DNA of 64,000 bases from Bremia lactucae (Eukaryota > Oomycota > Peronosporomycetes > Peronosporales > Peronosporaceae), in assembly GCF_004359215.1 (NCBI RefSeq), contig NC_090624.1, positions 2,022,362 through 2,086,361 of the forward strand. The letters run 5' to 3'. The position numbers and the translations under genes are program-made. A model generated the notes under the pieces. That model saw nothing but the letters and a program-made list of their open reading frames with translations, did no database searches and was not told the origin of the DNA. Within the stretch, counting starts at the first letter, position 1. Each line of letters starts with the position of its first letter. Shown here piece by piece: positions 1 through 11,541 of this stretch.

Positions 1-260
1 TGCTGGACGGTGCAGGCTTAATGCGCTGACACTGTTCGCAAGAGCGAATATAGTTGGCCACCCATCTATATAGGTGTGGCCACCAAAATTCCTCTGACAC
101 TCGTAAGATGTCTTTTCACGGCCCAGATGCTCACTAGATGGCGCATCATGGAGCTCGTGAAGGATCATCCGCTTGAGATCTGTGTCATGAGGCACATATA
201 TTCTCAAGGGATCACAAGGTGACAGCTGATGCCCTAACAGGCCATAGCTGTAGCTAAAGC
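1..260 (-). pseudogene. Integrase zinc-binding (H2C2) domain fragment
   Basis: The minus strand encodes LRIYVPHDTDLKRMILHELH, then a GREKT stretch, then WWPHLYRWVANYIRSCEQCQ followed by RIKPAP. This is the HHCC zinc-binding domain and the linker to the catalytic core found in Ty3/gypsy integrases. The reading frame changes between the two halves, so the piece is not translatable as it stands. The left end is cut by the window. Confidence 0.8.
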
Positions 261-511
261 GATTTAGCTTAGCTTTCAGGTGCGACGGAAAGAAAACCTT
301 TCGTCCACCGAAGTGATTTAGCGGCAGGCGACAGTGGTCGTCCTGACTGTAGCCTTCTTTTATCTCAGAGGCCAATGAGCTCGTCACGTGGTATGCCTTC
401 ATGGCTGCCAACTTTGACGGCTAAAATTGTGTTTTCGCATTAGACACACTTTCATGGTGTCTAACCTCGAAGTCTGGTCTGCGCGAAAAAGCGTCAGCCA
501 AGACATTCGAC

Positions 512-1828
512 TTACCCGACTTTTTCAACTTTAAAATTAAATTCAGAGAAGAATGTGAGCCATCTTGCCATTCTAGGCGAGAGGTGCGGTGAGTTTATTG
601 CGGTCCGCAGTGATGCGTGATCCGTATAAACCACAAATGGTTTGGTGCCCGGTAGGTGCAAGCGAGCCCTAGGAATTGGCGCAAATCCTTCACATGCCGT
701 AGGATTGGCCATTCCATTACTGATTTTACCTTGTCTAGGTCTGCTCGTACACCATGTGTACCTACGATGCAGCCCAGCACAAGTATCTCAGGGACCCCTA
801 TGACGCACTTTTGCAAGTTGACGTACAATTGGGCGTCCTTGTAAGTCTGCAACACAGCGTCTAAATGACGCTTGTGCGACTCTATTGCGCTCAGCCCGTC
901 CTCGGCCCTACTATGCACGAATACATCGTCAAAGTAATGAGGCGCGTAGGCACGGTGCTGACACATCACGTGAGCCACCACTCAATTGAATGTCGCTGGT
1001 GCGTTTCTCAAACCTTGAGGCATCACAAGCCACTCCCAAAGCATACCGCTTCGGGTGCTTACTGCCGTTTTTGGCTACATCTCATGAGAGTACCTGATAG
1101 TAGCTATCCTTCAAATCCAACGCGAAAAAGATAGTTGATTTTCCCATGGAGTTCAACAAGACATCTTTCCGCGGGATTGGCGTTTGCGCCGGTATGGTCG
1201 CCGTGTTCAGCTTATTATAAGCATGAACCACGCGCCATCCACCTGTGGCTCTACGCACACAAAAGGTCGGGCTGCAGTGAGACGATTTGCTCTCACGCAC
1301 TTGTCCCGTTTTGGCTCGCTCGTCGAAGAACTCATCGATATAATCGAATTGTTCTTTCGGCAACGGCGATTGCCTGGTCACACAATACTTGGTGCCAGGT
1401 TCGAGGTCTATCTCGTGCCCGATGCCCCTATCTGCTGGTAGGCGGCTCGGCACTTCTTCTGGAAACACATCGCGATGTGCCCACAGAACGTCAAAGAATG
1501 GACTGTCTCTCAAGGCATCCCAGCCTTGAGCAGCGAACTGTTTCTTTTTGTCTGCTTCTAGGACGCTCTCGTCCATTGTAGACGACGAGCAACAGTCCAT
1601 CAAGTTCTCTTCTGGAACTGGTGCGACTATTTCGTGGATCTTTCCTTCCTTTGATTCGGCAAAGAACAGATCCCACGACATCTCCGGATGATATACTATC
1701 TCCTCGGCAGATTTAAAGACTTGCCGGAGCACCTCAACTGAGGATGCCTCCGCAATTTCGTCTTTGACGGCCTCGAACACCTCGTTCGAAGACTCGTCTT
1801 CTTTATTAGAGACTGATCCAAAGGTCAC
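512..1828 (-). pseudogene. Reverse transcriptase and RNase H, broken
   Basis: From 1828 downward the minus strand encodes the RT leader (HEIDLEPGTKYCVTRQSPLP), the fingers region with GGWRVVHAYNKLN, and FALDLKDSYYQV. A second frame (981 to 595) carries the catalytic YFDDVFVHS box, a variant of YxDD, and FLGLACTYR. A third frame (712 to 512) has the RNase H hallmarks FVVYTDHASLRT and MARWLTFFSEFNF. At least two frameshifts separate these pieces, so no full-length enzyme can be made. The domain order fits one Ty3/gypsy pol. Confidence 0.85.
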
Positions 1829-1990
1829 TCATTTAGACGTGCCTTTAATCGTCCTAATTTGTCGGGTATACGCTCTTCGAGTCACCACAACCTTTTTCTG
1901 GAAAGCGGGTGCCGTTGCACTCCTCGCTAACGCACCCCTTCCAACCGCACCAGGCTCTTGGCACTGTGCCGGTTTATGCGACGCATGACT

Positions 1991-2728
1991 TCACGTCAGC
2001 TCGCCGTCTACTGCCACAGGCTCTCGGCTCTGTGCAGGACATTCGGACGCATGACTACTTGTCATCGTCCTTTTCACTACCCCAGTCTCCACGAGCTGGG
2101 AAGGAATTGGTGGCGTTTGACATCCCGTCAACGCACCCTCAACTGTGATCGACACGACATCAGCCGCATACGCCTCTCGCAGGAGCACATCCATTCCAGT
2201 GTTATACGTAGAGTTCGCAACTGTGCGTGTACGCCAGTCTATCCATGGTTGGTACTTTGCCAACCATGGCATGTCTAGGATGAAGTCACACGGACTCTCC
2301 ATACCTAGCACTATGAACTTCTCTTTAGAAGAAAAGTCATTAAAGCTGAAGGCGAGTTCCACCTGAACAACCTCAGGCTTAACGAGCGCGCCGTTTGCTA
2401 AAGGGCCTGTCGCGATGGCCATACCGTAGTCCGTTCATAAACGTGGGCACCTTAATGTGCTCCTGAATCGGACCTTCGGTAATAAATGCCGACTGCGAGC
2501 GCATCTCCTGCACGCTGTCGCCTCTTCTCGCTTGCCATCCTGGCAAAGCGACTCAAACATCGCCGGTCTTCTTCTTAGAGCCGCGAATTTCATAAAATTT
2601 TGTGATGCACCCGAATCCACTAGGAGGGTCATCACCTGGTCATAGCCTCTTACATGAGCGCTATAGACCAGCAGGGTTGAGGTCCGAAATTTCGAGACCT
2701 CAGGGACTATGCTACCCCTTTGTTCCAC
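1991..2728 (-). pseudogene. Retroviral-type aspartic protease fragment
   Basis: The frame 2728-2435 contains MTLLVDSGASQNFM, in which DSGAS is the active-site box of retropepsins. The frame 2422-1991 continues with FIVLGMESPCDFILDMPWLA, matching the C-terminal half of Ty3/gypsy proteases, where a D-x-L-G-M-x-W-L-type motif precedes the link to RT. The halves are in different frames. It lies between gag and RT, as expected. Confidence 0.75.
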
Positions 2729-2762
2729 AACTCTGAACTTAGGGGTAGCTTCAGAGGCCGCG

Positions 2763-3551
2763 TCAGTAGGGCATCCCGCCCCTACTGCGCTCCTGCATTT
2801 CTCGACCGGTCGATGTAGAGCTCATGCGTCTCGCACGCTGGTTCTTGCTATCGCCCTTTGTGAGGGAGTTCTCTTGCTGGGCGTCTTCGCCCCAGCAGGG
2901 ACCCTGGCACAGCAGCGAGCCATTATATGGCCGCGCTTGCCGCATTATAGCAACAACGTCTGCATCGCCCATCCCATGGGAGGGGTATCTGACCTCTCGG
3001 GTCCACAAATTATTCCAAACTGTCGCCGAGGCACTTGCTCCTCAACTAGGGCAATTTGGATTGCCTCTTCCATTGTCGACAGCACCTTTCTGAAAAGGGC
3101 CTGTCGCGATGGTCCATGCCGTAGTCCGTTCATAAAAATAGGCACCTTAATGCTCCGGAATCGGACATACGGTATTAAACGCCGACAGTGAGAGCATCTC
3201 TTGCATACGCTTGCAGATATCGCTTCACCTGTCGCGCTCCAAAGGTTCCTGAAACAATTCTTCATTGTTTGGCGGCTGATGCATGGCTCGAATCTTTGTC
3301 TTAAAGATCGCCCATGTAGGGAACGCCTTAACGTCGGCCATAAGCGCCGAGTAAGATCTTTCGGAGGCCTTATTGCGCAGGTGCGACATGGCGTACGACA
3401 CCTTCCGGCTGTCGTCCTCAATGAGCTGCGCCACACCGCATTGATTTACGGCTAACAGCCAGTGGACAATCGTGTGCGCTGCAGCTCCATCAAACTTGGG
3501 CGGCTCCATCCGAATGCCTCGGCTGATGCGGCCGGGCAGAGAGCATCTCAA
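2763..3551 (-). pseudogene. Gag with frameshifted zinc knuckle
   Basis: Frame 3551-3225 encodes a capsid-like segment (PPKFDGAAAHTIVHWLLAVN, then SYAMSHLRNKASERSYSAL) resembling the gag domain of oomycete Ty3 elements. About 300 bp further, at 2911-2952 on the minus strand, the DNA spells a CCHC zinc knuckle CYNCGKRGHIMARC, but only if one base missing at the second cysteine is allowed for. The gag is therefore inactive. Assignment rests on motif and position. Confidence 0.7.
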
Positions 3552-5288
3552 CAGTCCTGTTGGGAGCCTCGCTCCAAGCGTGTGTGTCGCCGTTAACTTG
3601 TTCCTTCAGCGTCTTTCGACTAAGATTGCGCTGTCACAGTCGGGTCCTCTACGGTCGGCTCTCTACTCGACCTAGGATCATCGTGTTGTCCCTTTGGACA
3701 CCCGGTATATTTCTTGAATGTCGCCCACTAGGCGTACATTCATGTCTCAATCCACTCGACTTATTCGAGTGGTGGGACTACGATGCGTGCCTGGACTCAG
3801 GGTGCCGGGTATACCGGGCCACCTCCCCCTGCTGCGTCACATCGTCATTCTCCTCCATCTTTATTTCATTACCTCCTCACTGCGACCGGCCTCCTCATCC
3901 TGCTCTGTAAGACAAGAAGGAAACACGATCGCGCCTAAGAGGTGTCCTTCCGCTGGGTCTGGCGGGCGAGGGGGGGCAACCGGCTCACGAAGAGATATCG
4001 CCGCCACTCATTCGGGTAGTATATAGCTTTTTCTTAAGCGCGATGAAGCTGGTTCCAAATCGCAGTTGTCGTGCAACAGCAAATTCAAAAGTATTATTAC
4101 TTTGATATGAGAAATGGTAAAGACAAAAAGTACTAATCCAGAACCTTCACGATTTTTATCCTCATCTGCTAAATGCTTATAAAATGTAAATTTAGCTGTA
4201 GTAAGCATTCTTTTTGTTGTTGAATAATTGTATGGAACCATTACGACACTTTGTTGGAAATTCCTTCTAGTAAAAAGGTGCTTGGATTCAAATTTCGCTA
4301 TTTATCTTGCGGTTGTACTGAATAACCTGCTCACGAACCCTCCTTTTCTAAATAAACTGGTGGCGAGAGCCAAGCTTCTAGTTTTTTCAGAATAATATCG
4401 TGGAAACGCTATACTTCTCTGTTAAGACACGATTTCTCATAATGATTTACCTGCAATTGAATATCTTCTTCATGCGTCGTTAGTGCGTGAAGTATTGAAC
4501 GATCCCTGGCGTAGTGCTCCACTAAAACAAAGGTTGAGACAAGTTTATTTTAACCCTCTCAACCAACTAATGAGTGGATGCGGTGAGGCATTTCCTTAGC
4601 CGGCGTTGTTCGCTTAGCACGCACGAACATTTGCATCATAGTACGATTCATGGATTTTGTTCTGAAATCGGACCGAGCAAAAGTGCATTTTACCAAACAT
4701 TCACTGAACTAGACAGTTGGCATTGGCTTATCCGCAAGCATCGCCTTTCATGTAATAAATGTCGGTTAAAGTTTTATTTAAATATCATCTTGTGGAATCG
4801 ACTCTCAGCACGTAAGATTTTAAAGGTATGTGAATGCCAAAGTCTTCCGGGTCACTCGTTGTAAAAGCTTATTAACTCTTTGCTCTCCGCAGACAGCTTG
4901 TCATCCTTCGCACCATAGCCTTCCATTTTTCGTTTAGCACTTATCAAGTCCGTCGAATTTCTTCAAGAAGCTTCTCGAGATCGGCCTCATCCTTCTAAGG
5001 CAGTGCTTACATCTGTGCCAACGGCCCTGGACTTTTATTATGGCTCTTGAAGTTGTTTAGCTCATCCTCGTTGCATTGGCGTCGTTAACGCCAGCATCAT
5101 ACTTGGCGTTTTCCAACAAGATCATGATAACATCATATAACTCCTTTTCGCAAGATATCCAGAATTTGATTCTCATCATATCACTCGAGCAACTTTCCAC
5201 CTAGCAAACTGATTAGTTATCAAGTCATATAGTAAGAAGAAATTACTGGATTTACGAGGCATTAATCTAGAAGCTTTAATAGAATTAG
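3552..5288. other. Spacer with no supported gene
   Basis: About 1.7 kb between the decayed element and the first LTR. It is AT-rich after 4020. There is a short plus-strand open frame at 4574-4864 with no recognisable motif, and a minus-strand stretch near 4930-5000 that looks weakly protein-like (DEADLEKLLEEIR) but is soon stopped. I cannot support a gene here. The part next to the element may hold its unrecognised 5' leader or LTR. Confidence 0.6.
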
Positions 5289-5727
5289 TGTAACGGGGCA
5301 GTGCCGACTTGTACTGCTTCAGCACAAGTCCACTTCGCACAGCTTCAGTGCGAGTGGTGCCTCACGTCACTTCTAGTACACTAGTACGTGCAGTGGAAGA
5401 CTCTCGATCAAACACTTGCTTTAAAGAGGGTTAAAATAAAACTGGATTTAATATAATGAAGCTCTTCTGTTTCTATCTGTTCAATACTAACTTAATTATA
5501 ATATAATACAAAACACGTAGTAAAGTCTTATCTGTCTCTCTTTGCGCGCGTCCAGCGCTGACTGGACCGCAGAGAAAGTGGATATAATGGCCTATATCTA
5601 CCAATGGATAAGCTTTCCAAATATTACTACGTAAAGTAATATTCTCCAAAAATTATCTACCTTTTAGATAATATATCAATTAACAACCTTTAAGTAATAA
5701 TTTCATGAAACGATACACCCCATTACA
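5289..5727 (-). repeat. LTR of the chromodomain Ty3 family (copy 1)
   Basis: The 439-bp unit begins TGTAACGGGG and ends with a variant of CCCCGTTACA, so its termini form an inverted repeat of about 10 bp. Near-identical or related units lie at 7969, 11105 (opposite orientation), 17936, 21614, 24358 and 60255. Strand is given relative to element sense, deduced from PBS and PPT at the 17936-22042 copy. A PPT-like complement (TCACTTCTTCCTT) follows at 5728, so this is a 3'-type LTR. Confidence 0.9.
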
Positions 5728-6674
5728 TCACTTCTTCCTTAAACAACAATCACTCCGCTTTTTGTTGAATAGAGTAGTCACTATGATACCACTTAATTGA
5801 AAACGATGTTGATTGGTCAGATTCATTTTTTTAATTCTATCGCATGGATGTTGCGGCTGCACGTGAATGCGACCCCTCTTTTGAGGTCGAATACGAATGC
5901 GAGTCGTACGAAATTGCTGTTTCAGGGAGAGCAGAACAGTCGCCTGATCATCGTCAGGTGGCTGACTATGAGCCTTTGAATGAGGGACTCAATCGGATAG
6001 ACGTGCTCTCCGCAGAGTTTAATTTCTTCGTGGAGTATAAACCAGGACGACTTATTGTCGTCGCTGATGCTTTATCGCTCCGAACCGATATCGAGCCGGC
6101 TGCGCGCTCCAACAGTGGAAGTAAGCCCACTGTTTCAGCAGACATTACAAGTGTTCCGTCATCAATTTGTTTGATGACATAAAGAAAGCCGATACAAAAG
6201 TTAGAGACCTTCTGCGTCTAATGGATCATCTGGTGATACCATCCAATGAATCTTCTAAATATTTACCGGCGTTATATCGATCGTCATCCGATCGATACAC
6301 AACACTCAACGGCTTATTATATTACACAGCCGTTACGACGACACCCCACGTGTCGCCGTAACGACTCACAATGATTTGCGCTTGCGCATCATGTATGAGT
6401 GTCACGATGCTCCAACAAGTGGGCATCGGGGACGTGAGAAAACTTATCTCCCAGTAAGTCGCGACTTTTACTGGCCCCGCCAGTAACCGTTAGTGCGCAT
6501 ATACATTCGTGCTTGTGAAGTGTGTCAACGGATGAAGCCTAGGCCTTCATCCCGTGCACCTCTTCAACCTCTACCACTTCCGGCAGAGTGTTGGCAGTCC
6601 GTATCTATGGAGTCCGTCTTCGGACTTCCCGAAGACGACCTCAAAAACAATGAATCCTTGTTTTTGACAGATTC
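5728..6674 (+). pseudogene. Chimeric element interior: antisense leader fused to RNase H and integrase
   Basis: Positions 5844-5990 correspond to the antisense frame that normally lies beside the 3' LTR (RECDPSFEVEYECES). At about 5997 this changes abruptly into the end of RNase H (LSAEFNFFVEYKPGRL, then VVADALS), now sense on the plus strand. The integrase zinc-binding domain follows (ICACASCMSV region and IRACEVCQRMKP), and then the start of the core (VFGLPEDD). The same fusion is present at 8407-9316. The piece stops at the N at 6675. There is no intact gene. Confidence 0.75.
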
Positions 6675-6675
6675 N
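6675..6675. other. Assembly join (single N)
   Basis: One undetermined base. Sequence on its left (5289-6674) recurs from 7969 onward, and sequence on its right (6676-7968) is the inverted copy of 11542-12834. The inverted copy begins immediately at the N, which suggests a join of contigs rather than a sequencing miscall. Confidence 0.8.
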
Positions 6676-7968
6676 AATCGAAGCGAAGTTTCCGTTCCAA
6701 ACGAACATCAGCCACATACGTAGACTCTCTGATATTCCAATATTGCGGAGGCAGCGGGCTCGATGGACCCAGTTGGCAAGTGAGACTTTGTTCTTACTTC
6801 ATGTTTCATTTGAAAACAAAACGATCGGAATTTCCCTCATTGAGGTCACCGAAGCCCCACGGGCTTGATCACGTAGGCGCGTCAGATGCTGACCTCGCGT
6901 CATTGCCTTTGGTTTAAGGTATCGCTCATGAATATCGTTGCGAGCAGTGATCTCCTCCGGCGTCCTCACCGGGTCACCAGATGTCCAGATGACCAAATTG
7001 ACCCGCGATCTCTTTGAGACGCTCTTCCACACTAAGCGGAGTGAACTTATATTCACTATGAGCTTTCGCTTACGCTATCTCGGCAGCCCGTCGACAAGCT
7101 TGTTCCTTTATGAAAATTGGCCGCTCTTGCTCTTCATCGAGCGGATTCGTAATGATGTTGGACTTAAGGTTCTGTGTCCTGCTTAATGCAGTTAAGACAT
7201 CAGCGGCACCACGTTCTGGAAACAGATTTGAGTCCCACCGACGTTCATACGGAGGGGAAGGCGTGTAAGAGCAACGCTCTTGTTCCTCATCTTATGATGG
7301 AGTGTGACTTTCAAAGTCACCATTCCCTCATCGTTGAGGAAGGTGCTAAGAGTGTGTGACTCACGATTGAATTTCATGGGACAAAGGAAAGAAAAACACA
7401 ACCGAACGGTTAGCTGTTTAGGTTCCAACCTCAAAGAGAAAATGAAGTGAATATTGTCACTCGGTGTCAACAGTCTGATGGGGGAGGGTCTTATGAGGCA
7501 CACGTCGGTTGGAGAATCGTTGTTGTGGTACATTTAATTCATTAGTAAAATACCTTTTTATTCTATTTTAATAAAGTTAATTACTTAGAACCCATTTATT
7601 ATGGGTAATAAATGTGGTCGCCGCCAAATATAAATCTGGCGGTCGAAATCTATTTTTAAATTAGCTAGGGTAAGGTTTTAAATTAAATAATTAAATATAG
7701 TGCAGTTCTTCTTTGGATCTTAAAGCGTTAAGGGCCTTCCTAAGGCTTGCACATTGGTCTGTAAGAGATAGAAGCCATTCTAAGGTGTATACTCTTGGGC
7801 ACTAGTTGTCACTTGGTTCTACGAAAACCCCGAAATCCCTTGAGCTAGGATTCCTTAAGCTTTAATAGCTTGAACGACTTCCTAAGTTGCTTAATCCACT
7901 AATCTTTAGAACAAAGAGACTCTCTGAGTCTAAAAGTCTTTCTCTGACTTTAGGAGCGAGGTAGCTCC
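6676..7968. repeat. Left arm of large inverted repeat
   Basis: This segment is the reverse complement of 11542-12834. Matching landmarks always sum to 19510, so there are no net indels over 1293 bp, and all open frames in the two arms translate identically. The content is an AT-rich leader or LTR-like stretch (about 7540-7968) and a decayed gag-like region of another Ty3 element. The arm runs into the LTR at 7969. Confidence 0.85.
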
Positions 7969-8406
7969 TGTAACGGGCCACTGCAGACTGTACTGCTTCA
8001 GCACAAGTCCACTTCGCACAGCTTCAGTGCGAGTGGTGCCTCACGTCACTTCTAGTACACTAGTACGTGCAGTGGAAGACTCTCGATCAAACACTTGCTT
8101 TAAAGAGGGTTAAAATAAAACTGGATTTAATATAATGAAGCTCTTCTGTTTCTATCTGTTCAATACTAACTTAATTATAATATAATACAAAACACGTAGT
8201 AAAGTCTTATCTGTCTCTCTTTGCGCGCGTCCAGCGCTGACTGGACCGCAGAGAAAGTGGATATAATGGCCTATATCTACCAATGGATAAGCTTTCCAAA
8301 TATTACTACGTAAAGTAATATTCTCCAAAAATTATCTACCTTTTAGATAATATATCAATTAACAACCTTTAAGTAATAATTTCATGAAACGATACACCCC
8401 ATTACA
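7969..8406 (-). repeat. LTR of the chromodomain Ty3 family (copy 2)
   Basis: A 438-bp unit with TGTAACGGG and TTACA ends. Its first 30 or so bases (ACGGGCCACTGCAGACTG) match the inverted LTR at 11105-11541. From about 8002 it matches the LTR at 5289 instead. It thus looks like a chimera switched inside the LTR. A PPT complement follows at 8407. Confidence 0.9.
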
Positions 8407-9316
8407 TCACTTCTTCCTTAAACAACAATCACTCCGCTTTTTGTTGAATAGAGTAGTCACTATGATACCACTTAATTGAAAACGATGTTGATTGGTCAGA
8501 TTCATTTTTTTAATTCTATCGCATGGATGTTGCGGCTGCACGTGAATGCGACCCCTCTTTTGAGGTCGAATACGAATGCGAGTCGTACGAAATTGCTGTT
8601 TCAGGGAGAGCAGAACAGTCGCCTGATCATCGTCAGGTGGCTGACTATGAGCCTTTGAATGAGGGACTCAATCGGATAGACGTGCTCTCCGCAGAGTTTA
8701 ATTTCTTCGTGGAGTATAAACCAGGACGACTTATTGTCGTCGCTGATGCTTTATCGCTCCGAACCGATATCGAGCCGGCTGCGCGCTCCAACAGTGGAAG
8801 TAAGCCCACTGTTTCAGCAGACATTACAAGTGTTCCGTCATCAATTTGTTTGATGACATAAAGAAAGCCGATACAAAAGTTAGAGACCTTCTGCGTCTAA
8901 TGGATCATCTGGTGATACCATCCAATGAATCTTCTAAATATTTACCGGCGTTATATCGATCGTCATCCGATCGATACACAACACGCAACGGCTTATTATA
9001 TTACACAGCCGTTACCGGCGACACCCCACGTGTCGTCGTCCCGACTCACAATGATTTGCGCTTGCGCATCATGTATGAGTGTCACGATGCTCCAACAAGT
9101 GGACATCGTGGACGTGAGAAGACTTACCTCACGGTAAGTCGATACTTTTACTGGCCCCGCCAGTATCAGTTTGTGCGCAAGTACATTCGTGCTTGCGAGG
9201 TTTGTCAACGGGTGAAGCCTAGCCCTTCATCCCGTGCACCTCTTCAACCTCTACCACTTCCGGCAGAGTGTAAGCAGTCCGTATCTATGGACTTCGTCTT
9301 CGGATTCCCGAAGATC
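8407..9316 (+). pseudogene. Antisense leader fused to RNase H end and integrase zinc domain
   Basis: Near-identical to 5728-6650. The stretch 8846-9310 is open longer than in the first copy and shows the integrase zinc-binding domain clearly: HDAPTSGHRGREKTY, FYWPRQYQFVRKYIRACEVC, QRVKPSPSSRAPLQPLPLP and the core entry SVSMDFVFGFP. At about 9317 it joins sequence that belongs downstream of the integrase core, so the catalytic core is deleted. Confidence 0.8.
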
Positions 9317-9580
9317 CTCGAAACCGCGATGAGCTGACGACAGCTCATCACGAACAGCGTGATAATTCTGTCCATAATCCAACATGGAGTACGCACGCTT
9401 CAAACGGTCTTCCAACCGTTCGATATGATGATCCTGCACCGGCTGCTCTAACGAGCGACGCTTACCGCGCTCGTGGTCAAGCTCCTCCTCCAAATCATTG
9501 AGAAATGATCGATTCTGTCGATCCTCGACATTAGATCCGACACACGGTTCGGATCTCATTTTCCCTCTTCCACACAACCA

Positions 9581-9859
9581 TTGGTGGATTCCCACGGTGG
9601 TCAACGTTTCCTTGTGGAACGTATCCAGAACCACCGTGATCTGAAGGGGCAGCGAACGAGTTATCTTGCTCGCTGGCGTGGTTATTCACCTTCACATGAT
9701 AGCTGGGAGCCTCGTTCCCAGCTGGTTGCTGACGTTGAGGGCCTCGTCCGTCAGTATGACGAGACCCATCCGATGGTTCAGAAGGCCCACCGGAAAACAC
9801 GCGCCCCTGGCGCCTGTAAATCGAATGCAAAACGTCAATCGCATCGCGAATCTCGATAG
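9581..9859 (+). pseudogene. Chromodomain at the end of pol
   Basis: An open frame of 92 codons encodes RFLVERIQNHRDLKGQRTSY, LARWRGYSPSHDSWEPRSQL and a VEGLVRQYDETH helix. This is the chromodomain fold of chromoviruses: a three-stranded sheet with the WRGY-x-x-x-HDSWEP core and a C-terminal helix. In this family the domain is thought to guide integration to particular chromatin. The frame is the cleanest copy in the window, but it is detached from an intact integrase. Related copies are at 19594-19872 (-), near 22490-22616 (-) and 62052-62252 (-). Confidence 0.85.
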
Positions 9860-11091
9860 AGATGCGAGCCCTTCCCCAGGGCGAAGAAAAGGAAAAGACA
9901 TCCCCTTTTCTGGCTTCGTGTTGTCAACACAACACGGACAGGGATCACCCCACGTGAGGCATGGAAGTTCTGCCTCACGTGTTAACCGATGAAATTTATA
10001 CCTTGCACCGATTGGAGCTCGGTTTTCAAACTTAACGCGAATCGCGTTAAGTCTTTGACACCAGGCTTTGCGTCCAATGGCTTTGACATTGCGAATGAAC
10101 GCGCTCCAGGCTTGCAGAAGCGAGACTTTATCTCGCTTATTGTTGCCACTTTACCATCGATGCTTGAAAAAAGCATCGATATAAAAATCTTCCTCAGGGC
10201 GAAAGTTCTTCGCGCTGGGATCAAGGCCATGTATTCACGTCACTACAATGAGCGGACACGATGATAACAAAGTAGACACGTGACTCGCCGTTTTCAAGCT
10301 GCCAAGCGTCATTGCCCGAAGAGAAGGAATAAAGTCAAGCTTGCAAAATTCATTCAAACTACAAAATTCCTAAACCGTTTGTCGCAATAAATAAGAAATA
10401 TTTATTGTGACGAGTAGTCTCTCCAAGACAAGCTATTAATTAGCTGCTCGGGCAAAAGCCACGGCTTCTTCTAGGGGCAAGACGAGACATTTTTAGTGTC
10501 TACGATCCCTTGAGTTGTACCCACTGAAGAAGTGTACCACAAGAACTTTTACGATGCTTACGCCATCGTCATCACCACGCACAGAAATATGTGCGGGTAA
10601 CGGCACGGGAGACGGCACTGGCGATGAGGAATCATCCTCGTCGTCGGAGCCGAACATGCTGTAGCGAATGCTACCATCACGTCTACTTGAATGAGCCCCT
10701 TCATTCGAAGGCTCATAGTCAGCCGCCTAGCGATGATGAGGCGACTGTTCTGTTCTCCCCGAGTCGGCCATTTCGTCAGACTCGCATTCGTACTCGACCT
10801 CCAAAGAGGGGTCGCATTCACGTGGTGTATCACCACGTGCACCCGCAACATTTAAAGTTGCGGGAGAAGATGACACTACGACAGACGGAACGCCTGCCGC
10901 AAGAGACAATAATGCGTCGCCCGCGGCTGCATGAACCGCAGCAAAGGCGCCGCACTATTCGCATACCGCATGGACTTGTTAAATCATGCGATAGAATTAG
11001 AAATAATGGATCTGACCAATCAACATCGTTTTTAATAAAGTGGTCTTATAGTGACCACTCTATCCAATTACAGTCTTAGTGATTGTCGTTT
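9860..11091. other. Long 3' region with open frames antisense to pol
   Basis: This 1.2-kb stretch between chromodomain and PPT holds no pol domain. The minus strand carries pieces of the antisense frame seen in full form at 60810-62719 (RECDPSLEVEYECESDEMAD at 10909-10727). The plus strand has an arginine-rich 162-codon frame (10591-11079) that is also open at 18373-18861. The DNA is packed with short inverted repeats, for example around 9951-9979, 10031-10051 and 10156-10180. Which strand is coding is not settled. Confidence 0.5.
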
Positions 11092-11104
11092 AAGGGAGGG
11101 GTGA
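11092..11104 (+). other. Polypurine tract
   Basis: AAGGGAGGGGTGA abuts the LTR start (TGTAACGG) at 11105. A purine run directly upstream of the 3' LTR is the primer for plus-strand DNA synthesis in LTR retrotransposons. It fixes the element sense as plus here. Confidence 0.8.
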
Positions 11105-11541
11105 TGTAACGGGGTGTATCGTTAAATGAAATTGACACTTAAAGGTTGTTAATTAATATATTATCTAAAAGGTAGATATTTGGAGAATATTACTTAATAT
11201 AATAATATTCTAAAGGCTTATCCATTGGTCGACATATACCATTATATCTACTTTCTTCGCGGTCCAGTCAGCTCTGGGCGCGTGCAAAGAGAAAGACAGA
11301 TAAGACTTTAGTACATGTTTTGTATTAGTTTATATTTAAGTTAGTAATAAGTAGATAGACAAGAAGAACTTAATTATATTAAATTCAGTTTTAAATTAAC
11401 CCTCTTTAAAGCAAGTGTTTTAAAGAGAAGACTTCCTCTTCACGTACTAGTGTACGTGAAGTGACGTGAGGCACCACTCGCACTGAGGCAGTGCGAAGTG
11501 GACTTGTACTGAAGCAGTACAGTCTGCAGTGGCCCGTTACA
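11105..11541 (+). repeat. 3' LTR of the rearranged element
   Basis: A 437-bp LTR in the orientation opposite to those at 5289 and 7969. It starts TGTAACGGGG and ends with the complement of the usual start. It directly follows the PPT. The sequence after it (GGAGCTACC...) is the inverse of the sequence before 7969 (...GGTAGCTCC), so no direct target-site duplication is present. Confidence 0.9.

Larger units (their letters stand above)
1..3551 (-). mobile_element. Decayed Ty3/gypsy retrotransposon, minus strand
   Basis: Reading the minus strand from 3551 down to 1 gives gag, aspartic protease, reverse transcriptase, RNase H and the integrase zinc-binding domain in the order usual for Ty3/gypsy elements. 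Every domain is broken by frameshifts or stops, so this is a dead copy. The integrase catalytic core would lie beyond the left edge of the window. I could not define its LTRs. It differs from the chromodomain family found further right: its gag zinc knuckle is the classical type and it lacks that family's LTR. Confidence 0.85.
7969..11541 (+). mobile_element. Rearranged chromodomain Ty3 element between inverted LTRs
   Basis: The pol sense is plus: RNase H end, integrase zinc domain, chromodomain, PPT and a correctly oriented 3' LTR at 11105-11541. The left LTR (7969-8406) points the wrong way and is followed by sequence normally found beside a 3' LTR. The copy therefore carries 3' ends at both borders and lacks gag, protease, most of RT and the integrase core. 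It cannot be autonomous. It is either an inverted rearrangement or a misassembly. Confidence 0.75.

Noticed and set aside
4574..4864. 96-codon plus-strand frame in the spacer
   Set aside because: No domain, no conserved motif and no codon pattern like the real genes nearby.
10591..11079. Arginine-rich 162-codon frame (also 18373-18861 on the minus strand)
   Set aside because: Open in two closely related copies but broken in the copy at 60695-61200 and opposite to the acidic frame. Composition looks like a mirror of acidic codons; too weak to call a gene.
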